Source: Bacteriovoracaceae bacterium
GTDB lineage: Bacteria > Bdellovibrionota > UBA1018
Direction of reading: 5' to 3'
DNA: 12,475 nucleotides
Assembly: GCA_023250795.1 (NCBI GenBank)
Contig: JAHFAB010000019.1
Span: forward strand, 1 to 12,475
Shown here: one piece after another, positions 7,368-12,475 of the stretch
Position numbering within the stretch: position 1 is the stretch's first letter
How the letters are laid out: the number at the start of each line of letters is the position of its first letter
Made by a program: the position numbers and the translations under genes
The notes under the pieces: generated by a model
Told to the model about the DNA's origin: nothing
Seen by the model: only the letters and a program-made list of their open reading frames with translations
Database searches by the model: none

Positions 7368-8294
7368 ATGCTCAAAACTGAAAAAATAAAACTAAAGAGA
7401 GCTGGTTTTATTATTAAACACCGCAATCCTGAAGCTGCCGCGCTTGCATTGGATATTGCCCAAATATTATTAAGAAATAGAATAAAAGTATATTTTGCAA
7501 GCGAAAGCACTGAAACAGCCGATGAACTCAAAAAAATAAATAAAAAATTTTCTGGGCCTAAAAATAAAATTCAAGTTATTGAAAAAAATAAAATGGTTCA
7601 AAATACTGATCTAATTATTGTCCTCGGGGGGGATGGAACTTACCTCAGTATCGCAAGACTCATGAGAAAACGAAGTGTTCCTGTCATGGGTATTAATATG
7701 GGGCAGCTTGGATTTTTGACAGAAATTAAACAAAGCGAAGCTTTTGATACTGTAAACGATGTCATCCAAGGAAAACCGATTTATTATAGCGAACGAGCCC
7801 TTCTAGAAGTCACGCTCCAGAGAAATGGGAAAACGGTCTTTCAAGGTCCTGTGGTAAACGATGCAGTCATCGCAAAAGGGGCTATAGCAAGGATCATTGG
7901 AATTCAAATTGCGATGAACGGAAAAATAGTCAACACTCTTAGAGCAGATGGACTCATTGTCAGTACGCCTACAGGATCTACGGCCTATTCATTATCAGCC
8001 GGAGGCCCGATTGTAGAACCTTCTTTAGGAGCGCTGATCTTGACTCCGATCTGTCCGCACAGTCTCACGCAACGTCCATTAGTGGTGCCCGATCACTCTG
8101 AATTGAAAATTCGTCTGAGTGATCGTCCAGGAAACGTTTACCTTACGCTCGATGGACAAGATGCTGTGAGTTTTGAGGCAGAGGATATCATGACCGTTCG
8201 CCGTTATAAAAAACACTCTCTCAAACTGATTGCTTCTCCAACCCGGGACTATTTCGGACTTCTCCAGGAGAAACTTCTCTTCGGAGTGCGTTAG
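7368..8294 (+). CDS. nadK: NAD kinase
   Basis: NAD kinase phosphorylates NAD to NADP in the cytoplasm and is the only route to NADP in most bacteria. The 308-residue protein carries the full family signature: LGGDGT with the catalytic Asp89 (GGDG 87-90), the glycine-rich GINMGQLGFLTE (108-119), VVNDAVIAKG (162-171, ND in place of the usual NE) and the core ADGLIVSTPTGSTAYSLSAG (193-212). It ends normally at DYFGLLQEKLLFG. Length fits the family. The ATG is 19 bp after the preceding stop; the nearest ribosome site, GGAG (7351-7354), is 13 bases upstream, rather far. The 3' end overlaps the opposing lpxH-like gene by 74 bp. It may be co-transcribed with the flagellar cluster. Confidence 0.95.
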   Translation: MLKTEKIKLKRAGFIIKHRNPEAAALALDIAQILLRNRIKVYFASESTETADELKKINKKFSGPKNKIQVIEKNKMVQNTDLIIVLGGDGTYLSIARLMRKRSVPVMGINMGQLGFLTEIKQSEAFDTVNDVIQGKPIYYSERALLEVTLQRNGKTVFQGPVVNDAVIAKGAIARIIGIQIAMNGKIVNTLRADGLIVSTPTGSTAYSLSAGGPIVEPSLGALILTPICPHSLTQRPLVVPDHSELKIRLSDRPGNVYLTLDGQDAVSFEAEDIMTVRRYKKHSLKLIASPTRDYFGLLQEKLLFGVR

Positions 8295-9066
8295 AATCAA
8301 AAAAGGACTTTCGAACAAATCCCGTCTTTTCTTCTGCTGCATGAGGTGTCCAAAGCAAATAAGCACCGTGCAGCCTTGGATAGCCCACATTAATGTATTG
8401 TCCTCTGCGATCACCCACGTTAAACCACATCTCATCCAAATCGTGGCAATGCCCTAAAACAACAAAATCGTATCCTTCACACAAACGTTCGGCAGCAAAA
8501 CTCCGGTAGACTCTTCGCAATCGTTCTGCTTTTTCTGTTTCAAGATCTTGGATCAAAAGTGGTTTTTTAGATCGACTGTACTGACTGCTTTTTTTCCCTA
8601 TGAGATCTAACCACTCACCTGGGACAACACTGACCAAAGTTTTCATGACAGGACTTCTAAAAAAACCACGCAAGAGTCGATATCCATATTCTGTGCAATC
8701 CACTTGATCCCCATGGGCAAAGAAAAACCTTTTCCCACCGAGTTCAAGATCAAAATCAGCGGAGTGAACTTGTAAGCTTGGAATGCTAGATAAAGCTGTT
8801 TTTAAAAAAAAGTCATGATTGCCCTCAATGTAATGAAGACTGACTCCCCGATTTGCCAAACTCCTCATGGAGTCAAAAAAGGCAGAATAACGGTTGAGAA
8901 AAACTTTTTTATTCCCTACAAAAAGATCAAATAAATCCCCAGCAATAACGAGAGTATCTCCACTCTGTGGCCGTTCGAATCCATGAGATAACACCGATAG
9001 AAATGCTTGATAAAGTGGGTCTTCCTCATCGGAAATATGAAGATCTGAAAAAACAAAGAGTGCCAT
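8221..9066 (-). CDS. lpxH: LpxH-like UDP-2,3-diacylglucosamine hydrolase (calcineurin-type phosphoesterase)
   Basis: LpxH cleaves UDP-2,3-diacylglucosamine to lipid X and UMP at the inner-membrane surface in lipid A synthesis. From ATG 9066 the protein has 281 residues and the complete di-metal ligand set: D8 and H10 (SDLHI), D44 (AGDLFDLF), N83 and H84 (GNHDFF), H118 (AHGDQ) and H206/H208 (GHCH). D8 and H10 fall at the same positions as in Escherichia coli LpxH. It is longer than the E. coli enzyme (240 residues); the last 24 residues are encoded antisense to the end of nadK and look like a read-through tail. A TTG at 9081 could add five residues, but no better ribosome site precedes it. The start lies 23 bp after the flaG-like gene, probably one transcript. 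A related metallophosphoesterase with another substrate is possible. Confidence 0.82.
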   Translation of the reverse strand: MALFVFSDLHISDEEDPLYQAFLSVLSHGFERPQSGDTLVIAGDLFDLFVGNKKVFLNRYSAFFDSMRSLANRGVSLHYIEGNHDFFLKTALSSIPSLQVHSADFDLELGGKRFFFAHGDQVDCTEYGYRLLRGFFRSPVMKTLVSVVPGEWLDLIGKKSSQYSRSKKPLLIQDLETEKAERLRRVYRSFAAERLCEGYDFVVLGHCHDLDEMWFNVGDRRGQYINVGYPRLHGAYLLWTPHAAEEKTGFVRKSFFDSNALRREVSPGEVRNSPGLEKQSV

Positions 9067-9089
9067 ATCTTGCTTATTCAATAACGACT

Positions 9090-9470
9090 TTAGAGTTTTT
9101 GATCAAGGATTTTTCCGCGTGAACGGCCATCCAGATTAGCGGCCTCCCGAAGCTTCACGAATTCTTCGCCAGAAAACTGTCGCACAATGGCCCCTGAGCC
9201 ATCCCTCAAAATGACTTTCAAACCCAGGGCCGATCCCTCCAAACTGGGCGCAAGTCCATTATTCTGTGAGTCCTTCCTAAAAGCCTCTAGGGCTGCCTGC
9301 ACTTCACCGTCTTTGACCTCTATTTTGGGGACGTCTCCGGACTGCTTTTCCTCTTTCTGGTGAGAAGAATCATCTCTTGTGTGCTCTTTTGAATTCTGTC
9401 CCGCTCCATCTTGCTTCTCTATGACAAGATTCTTGAGATTTACAATATTTGTAAACGCACTGATTTTCAC
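9090..9470 (-). CDS. FlaG-like flagellar protein
   Basis: This 126-residue soluble protein has a low-complexity, Lys/Glu/Ser/Gln-rich middle (about 18-47) and a C-terminal domain that resembles FlaG. That domain comprises a helix VQAALEAFRKD, a strand LGLKVILRDGSGAIVRQF and a helix GEEFVKLREAAN, comparable to the FlaG pattern V.V.D..TGEVIRQIP.EE...L. FlaG affects filament length in several bacteria and is usually encoded beside fliD, as here. The start is put at GTG 9468-9470, because the FliA promoter upstream predicts transcription beginning near 9484, which rules out the longer TTG start at 9485. GGATGG lies about ten bases before the GTG. The family match is weak on sequence alone; promoter and neighbourhood raise it. 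Confidence 0.55.
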   Translation of the reverse strand: MKISAFTNIVNLKNLVIEKQDGAGQNSKEHTRDDSSHQKEEKQSGDVPKIEVKDGEVQAALEAFRKDSQNNGLAPSLEGSALGLKVILRDGSGAIVRQFSGEEFVKLREAANLDGRSRGKILDQKL

Positions 9471-9490
9471 AAGATTACCATCCAAATGAC

Positions 9491-9517
9491 TTATCGGTGG
9501 GTGGGCGTAAACTTTTA
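9491..9517 (-). promoter_or_regulatory. FliA (sigma-28) flagellar promoter
   Basis: Read on the minus strand, TAAA (9517-9514), a 15-base spacer and ACCGATAA (9498-9491) match the FliA consensus TAAA-N15-GCCGATAA at 11 of 12 positions with exact spacing. Transcription should begin around 9484, leaving a short leader of about 14 bases before the GTG of the flaG-like gene. It places that gene, and probably the lpxH-like gene behind it, in the late flagellar regulon. The match was found by eye; no other position in the window reaches the same quality. Confidence 0.72.
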
Positions 9518-9570
9518 ATTTTTCTTGGTTCTTGGGGGCAGGTGTGAGCCAAAAAAATGTCCTGGTGTTT

Positions 9571-9617
9571 GCGGAGATTAGATCTTATAATCTCCGTATA
9601 ATATGCGGAGATTAGAT
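9571..9617 (+). promoter_or_regulatory. Promoter-operator array of the fic gene
   Basis: Three copies of the 9-base element CGGAGATTA lie in alternating orientation: forward at 9572-9580, inverted at 9588-9596 (TAATCTCCG) and forward at 9606-9614. All three are perfect. The two forward copies belong to a 13-base repeat GCGGAGATTAGAT (9571-9583 and 9605-9617). Two perfect TATAAT boxes (9586-9591 and 9597-9602) are overlapped or enclosed by the array; no good -35 is seen. The array ends six bases before the GTG of fic, so a bound regulator would block transcription. The winged-helix-like end of the Fic protein itself is the obvious candidate regulator (inference). Confidence 0.7.
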
Positions 9618-9622
9618 GCACT

Positions 9623-10744
9623 GTGAAATACATCTACGAACATGAAAAATGGCCCAAGTTTAGCTGGGATCAGGAACACCTGACCGCCCGACTCACTGAC
9701 GTACGGCATCGTCAAGGACGCCTGATTGGACAGATGGAACGACTTGGGTTCAATCTTCGTACTGAGGCGGTGCTTCAAACCCTTACTGAAGATGTGATCA
9801 AGTCCAGCGAGATTGAGGGTGAGAGGCTTGATCGGATGCAAGTGCGTTCATCTCTCGCACGACGCTTAGGTATGGATATCAGTGGACTCACTCCTGCCGA
9901 CCGAAATACCGAAGGTGTTGTTGAAATGATGTTAGACGCAACTCAAAACTTTATAGCACCACTCACTGCGGAGCGGCTGTTCAATTGGCACGCTTCTCTG
10001 TTCCCCACAGGCCGTAGTGGCATTTCTAAAATTACTGTTGGAAATTGGCGCAATGACAAGAAGGGGCCGATGCGTGTTGTCTCAGGACCCATTGGAAGAG
10101 AACGGATTCATTTCCAAGCTCCTGCAGCCGGTCGGTTGAATCTGGAAATGCGAACCTTTCTCTCATGGCTCAAGGGTAAAAAATCTACCGATACAGTGAT
10201 TGAGGCAGGCATTGCCCATCTCTGGTTCATCACCCTTCACCCATTCGACGATGGCAACGGCCGAATTGCTCGTGCGATCACCGACATGATGCTTGCACGA
10301 TCGGAACAGAGCTCTCAACGCTTCTATAGCATGTCAGCTCAAATCTGCTCTGAACGAAAAGCCTACTATGACATTCTAGAGATGACCCAAAAGGGAGGTC
10401 TGAACATTACTGACTGGTTAGAGTGGTTCTTGAGTTGCCTAGGTCGTGCGTTCCAAGGGGCAGAGACGATTCTAGACTCTGTGCTCAAGAAAGCTCAGTT
10501 CTGGGAAACTCATGGTGAGGAACAATTCAACACCCGTCAGAGAAAAATCATCAACCGCTTACTCGATGGTTTCGATGGTAAACTGACTTCTTCAAAATGG
10601 GCTGCACTTGGAAAATGCTCGCAGGACACAGCTTCTCGCGACATTGACGAGCTTGTGAAACGCAAAATATTGACTAGAAATCCTGCCGGTGGGCGAAGCA
10701 CCAGCTACTCGTTGAGTACTCAGTTCATGTTCCCACATGACTAA
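9623..10744 (+). CDS. Class II Fic family protein (AMP-transferase type) with C-terminal helix-turn-helix
   Basis: Fic proteins transfer AMP, or another nucleotide moiety, from a nucleotide to hydroxyl side chains of target proteins. The 373-residue product starts with the DUF4172-type region (YIYEHEKWPKFSWD). It carries an N-terminal inhibitory motif S61-S62-E63-I64-E65-G66, fitting [S/T]xxxE[G/N] and defining class II self-inhibited Fic. The intact catalytic loop is HPFDDGNGRIAR (206-217) with His206. A C-terminal winged-helix-like domain occupies about 301-365 (RQRKIINRLLDG, then SQDTASRDIDELVKRKIL). The start is GTG 9623; the only nearby ribosome site, GGAG at 9607-9610, is 12 bases upstream and inside the operator. 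Base composition is clearly richer in G and C than the flagellar cluster, which suggests transfer. No FicA-like antitoxin gene is adjacent, consistent with built-in inhibition. Target unknown. Confidence 0.9.
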   Translation: MKYIYEHEKWPKFSWDQEHLTARLTDVRHRQGRLIGQMERLGFNLRTEAVLQTLTEDVIKSSEIEGERLDRMQVRSSLARRLGMDISGLTPADRNTEGVVEMMLDATQNFIAPLTAERLFNWHASLFPTGRSGISKITVGNWRNDKKGPMRVVSGPIGRERIHFQAPAAGRLNLEMRTFLSWLKGKKSTDTVIEAGIAHLWFITLHPFDDGNGRIARAITDMMLARSEQSSQRFYSMSAQICSERKAYYDILEMTQKGGLNITDWLEWFLSCLGRAFQGAETILDSVLKKAQFWETHGEEQFNTRQRKIINRLLDGFDGKLTSSKWAALGKCSQDTASRDIDELVKRKILTRNPAGGRSTSYSLSTQFMFPHD

Positions 10745-10750
10745 CGCACT

Positions 10751-10770
10751 AGTTTTACAGGAAATTCCTA
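10751..10770 (+). repeat. Direct repeat, copy 1
   Basis: AGTTTTACAGGAAATTCCTA, matched 30 bases downstream at 17 of 20 positions. The AGGAA-A-TTCCT part is itself a near-palindrome. It begins seven bases after the fic stop codon. Confidence 0.6.
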
Positions 10771-10780
10771 TTTAGCCTAA

Positions 10781-10800
10781 AGTTTGACCAGAAATTCCTA
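10781..10800 (+). repeat. Direct repeat, copy 2
   Basis: AGTTTGACCAGAAATTCCTA, the second copy of the 20-base repeat at 10751-10770, with an exact 30-base period. It differs at three positions, all in the first half; the last ten bases are identical. Confidence 0.6.
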
Positions 10801-10920
10801 AAAATACTCATTTTTTACCAAATTCTCCACATTCGAAGTAGAAGAAGCTGAGCAAATTATCTTTCAAAATAAAATACCAAAAAACCGCCCTAAAGATGGG
10901 CACGATATTTTAGGAACGTT

Positions 10921-11013
10921 TCAAATCGTTTCTGACCCCAATGAAAGATACTCGAAGCGGTCATCCTCACTGAACTTCAGCAGTTCCAGATAGTTTTTCG
11001 GATACTCCACATC
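10921..11013 (-). pseudogene. Possible transposase N-terminal remnant (IS1595-like, tentative)
   Basis: A 30-codon minus-strand reading frame, closed by TGA at both ends, encodes DVEYPKNYLELLKFSEDDRF followed by EYLSLGSETI. The pattern YPK.YLE....F..E....EYL resembles the N-terminus of IS1595-type transposases, which continues with LRW and a zinc ribbon. A one-base frameshift just after EYLSL would read on as GQKRF. No terminal inverted repeats, catalytic residues or remaining transposase sequence were found. The resemblance is short and from memory, so the identification is weak; the plus-strand frame over the same bases is an alternative. Confidence 0.22.
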
Positions 11014-11068
11014 TCATAAATTGTAGTTAAACCGCAGGTGACGTCAAGTGCCCATGCAGGATATATTT

Positions 11069-12475
11069 CTACAATTCAGCTTTAGGCAAAATCACCTTCT
11101 GTGGTGTCAAAAAGAAATTTGTTCCGGCACCCAAGTGGCTGCTATTGTCCACCCCCCAGCACTTTAATTCTCCACTTACTAACACTGCACATGTCAGGTC
11201 TTCACCCATCTCAACCTGAGCTACACCATTTTTAATGACACGAAATGGTGTGAGCTGCGGATTTGTGTTGCCATTTCCTACTTGACCAAACTCATTATCA
11301 CCCCAACAATACAATGCCGTGTTTACAATTGCACAAGTTCTTTCACGAAATGCTTTAACCTGAGTAACTCCAGATGAGAAAACTTGAAATGGAGGAACAC
11401 CCTCAGTGGTTGAATTATTCCCGATTTGTCCAAGAGAATTATTCCCCCAGCAATAAAGTGCACCTCTAGAAATCACGCAATCATGCTCCCCAAATGCATT
11501 TCCATTTTTTGGACCAATAGCAATTTCAGAAAAACCAGAGAACGCTGGTGGCAAAAGAGGACCATAATCAACACCTACATCCGGACCTAATTGAATGTAA
11601 GGGGTGAAAATACGATAAGGTAGTCCGTTGGCTGTAAAATTCGCAAAAAACGACGGTCCAGAATCTGGAGATGGAGAAAATAATTTAGTTACACCTGCTG
11701 AAAAATACTCCTTAATCACTATTGAGTTACTTACGTAATGCCAAACCTTTAATGCTCCATTAACAACAGCACTGTGATTCGATGGATCTGCATCTGTCAC
11801 ACCAGAAGAAAAAATTTGAACAGGAGGGCCATTGTAGTATGGAGGAATTTGTCCCCAGCAATAGAGCTCACCATTATTTACAATTGCACAAGGGCCGTTG
11901 AATATTTTTTTTACGCCAGAGCTAATTGTCTTAAATTGGAACAGTTCTCCCAATCTCTTGTAGTTTGCATCGGGATCTCCATTCCGGCCACCCAAACTAA
12001 AAAGTGCACCATTTACTAAGGTTAGCATACCATTATCTAATTTGACATCTGTAACTCCCTGAGGAAATATTTTATAGGGTTTGGCTTGGAATACAAAGTT
12101 TGGAACCCCTACTAACTCACGTAGCTCACGATATCCCCAACAATAGAGCTCACCATTATTTACAATTGCACAAACTCGAGGCCCATTCCCCTGTAATATG
12201 GCTTCAGGAGAATGTTTGAGATCAGAATTTTTTTCAGATTGATCAACAAAAACTAATTTCACACCACTTGAAATTACTGTTTTTGGTGACAGGATTGGAG
12301 AGATACCAATCCCAAGCTGCGAAGAACCATTTAGTCCCCAGCAAAAGACCTCCTGATTGACTAGGGCACAAACATTACTACTTGACACAGCAACTTCCGT
12401 AACTCCAGAAGGGAACACTTGAAATGGTGGTCCATAGCTAATATCATTAATAGAAGAATTTCCCACAAGTCCAAC
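11069..12475 (-). CDS. RCC1-repeat beta-propeller protein, C-terminal part (partial)
   Basis: The frame is open to the window edge (VGLVGNSS reads as the middle of a repeat), so the true start lies outside; 468 residues are visible, ending at TAG 11069-11071. It is built from roughly nine RCC1-type units with the core GVT.V......CAIVN..LYCWG.N..GQ.GNG. The best cores are LYCWGNNSLGQIGNNST, LYCWGDNEFGQVGNGN and FCWGLNGSSQLGIG; two middle units have lost CWG (LFSLGGR, LKVWHY). RCC1 units form beta-propellers that bind proteins. Most units carry a Cys pair nine or ten residues apart (for example 33/42, 99/109, 330/339, 378/387, counting from the GTG codon at 12466), as expected of an exported, disulfide-stabilised propeller. 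A cell-surface or secreted role is inferred; signal and partner lie outside the window. Confidence 0.85.
   Translation of the reverse strand, partial: VGLVGNSSINDISYGPPFQVFPSGVTEVAVSSSNVCALVNQEVFCWGLNGSSQLGIGISPILSPKTVISSGVKLVFVDQSEKNSDLKHSPEAILQGNGPRVCAIVNNGELYCWGYRELRELVGVPNFVFQAKPYKIFPQGVTDVKLDNGMLTLVNGALFSLGGRNGDPDANYKRLGELFQFKTISSGVKKIFNGPCAIVNNGELYCWGQIPPYYNGPPVQIFSSGVTDADPSNHSAVVNGALKVWHYVSNSIVIKEYFSAGVTKLFSPSPDSGPSFFANFTANGLPYRIFTPYIQLGPDVGVDYGPLLPPAFSGFSEIAIGPKNGNAFGEHDCVISRGALYCWGNNSLGQIGNNSTTEGVPPFQVFSSGVTQVKAFRERTCAIVNTALYCWGDNEFGQVGNGNTNPQLTPFRVIKNGVAQVEMGEDLTCAVLVSGELKCWGVDNSSHLGAGTNFFLTPQKVILPKAEL
11853..11891 (-). repeat. Intragenic 39-bp repeat in the RCC1 gene, copy 1
   Basis: This segment encodes the repeat core CAIVNNGELYCWG and matches bases 12135-12173 at 38 of 39 positions. 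The identity is at DNA level, well beyond what the repeated protein motif requires, because other units use different codons for the same residues. Confidence 0.8.
12135..12173 (-). repeat. Intragenic 39-bp repeat in the RCC1 gene, copy 2
   Basis: Second copy of the segment at 11853-11891, in the same orientation and 282 bases away, a multiple of three. Recombination between the two would therefore delete or add 94 codons, including one repeat core, without breaking the frame. Confidence 0.8.

Larger units (their letters stand above)
10745..11068. other. Gene-free stretch with repeats and possible coding remnants
   Basis: These 324 bases separate the convergent fic and RCC1-repeat genes. They hold a 20-base direct repeat (10751-10770, 10781-10800), an open frame on the plus strand without a start codon (10802-10993; contains FEVEEAEQIIFQNKIPKN) and a short minus-strand remnant (11013-10921). 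No convincing terminator is present: the only GC-rich stem, GCCC-N7-GGGC near 10892-10906, lacks a T tract. The mix of fragments suggests decayed foreign DNA rather than a functional gene. Confidence 0.5.

Noticed and set aside
7357..7389. Ten-codon leader ORF before nadK (MKPKCSKLKK)
   Set aside because: Its ribosome site GGAG is only two bases from the ATG, and the peptide has no attenuator features.
8079..8435. Minus-strand ORF of 118 codons over the nadK end
   Set aside because: It is antisense to nadK and overlaps the lpxH-like gene in a different frame; no motif or ribosome site is visible.
9571..9617. Repeat cluster before fic as a miniature CRISPR or attachment site
   Set aside because: There are only three 9-base units in alternating orientation with 7- and 9-base gaps around promoter boxes; this fits an operator, not a CRISPR array or attachment core.
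10892..10906. GCCC-N7-GGGC stem as a bidirectional terminator between fic and the RCC1 gene
   Set aside because: The stem has four base pairs, and no run of T follows on either strand.
11774..12019. Plus-strand ORF inside the RCC1-repeat gene
   Set aside because: It is antisense to a gene with nine recognisable repeat units and shows no domain of its own.

Overview
The window looks like a chromosomal segment of a flagellated Gram-negative bacterium, most likely a Bdellovibrionota-type deltaproteobacterial relative. Supporting signs are an AT-rich genome, an LpoA-like outer-membrane lipoprotein, LpxH-type lipid A metabolism, a compact fliD-fliS-fliT cluster and a large RCC1-repeat protein. 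The taxonomic call is inference; no rRNA or other marker gene is present.

Positions 1-8294 (+ strand) form a tightly packed co-directional run: the 3' end of dnaJ; an LpoA-like lipoprotein (TPR plus periplasmic-binding fold); fliD (filament cap, GTG start); fliS (flagellin chaperone); a FliT/FlgN-type chaperone; a TPR protein; a small 46-codon gene; a long glycosyltransferase-9-like protein with a helical C-terminal extension; and nadK (NAD kinase). Gaps are 90 bp or less and several genes overlap (fliS/fliT-like, fliT-like/TPR by ATGA, small ORF/glycosyltransferase), so translational coupling is likely. The core theme is export and capping of the flagellar filament, possibly with glycosylation, embedded between housekeeping genes.

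Positions 8221-9470 (- strand) hold two genes in the order flaG-like then lpxH-like, read towards nadK. The 3' ends of lpxH and nadK overlap by 74 bp tail to tail. A very good FliA (sigma-28) promoter, TAAA-N15-ACCGATAA, lies just upstream of the flaG-like gene. It ties that gene to the flagellar regulon and fixes its start at a GTG.

Positions 9471-11068 look like an acquired segment. A solitary class II Fic (AMP-transferase type) gene of visibly higher GC sits behind a striking operator-like array of three CGGAGATTA half-sites surrounding two perfect TATAAT boxes. Behind it is about 325 bp without an intact gene, carrying a 20-bp direct repeat and short coding-like remnants, one weakly resembling the N-terminus of an IS1595-type transposase.

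Positions 11069-12475 (- strand) are the 3' part of a gene for an RCC1-repeat beta-propeller protein with regularly paired cysteines, cut by the window edge. Its repeats include a 39-bp segment duplicated almost perfectly.

No tRNA, rRNA, CRISPR array or complete insertion sequence was seen. The most noteworthy items are the fic operator array, the structured fliD leader that can mask its ribosome binding site, the FliA promoter of the flaG-like gene, and the unannotated-size small gene plus divergent glycosyltransferase in the flagellar cluster.
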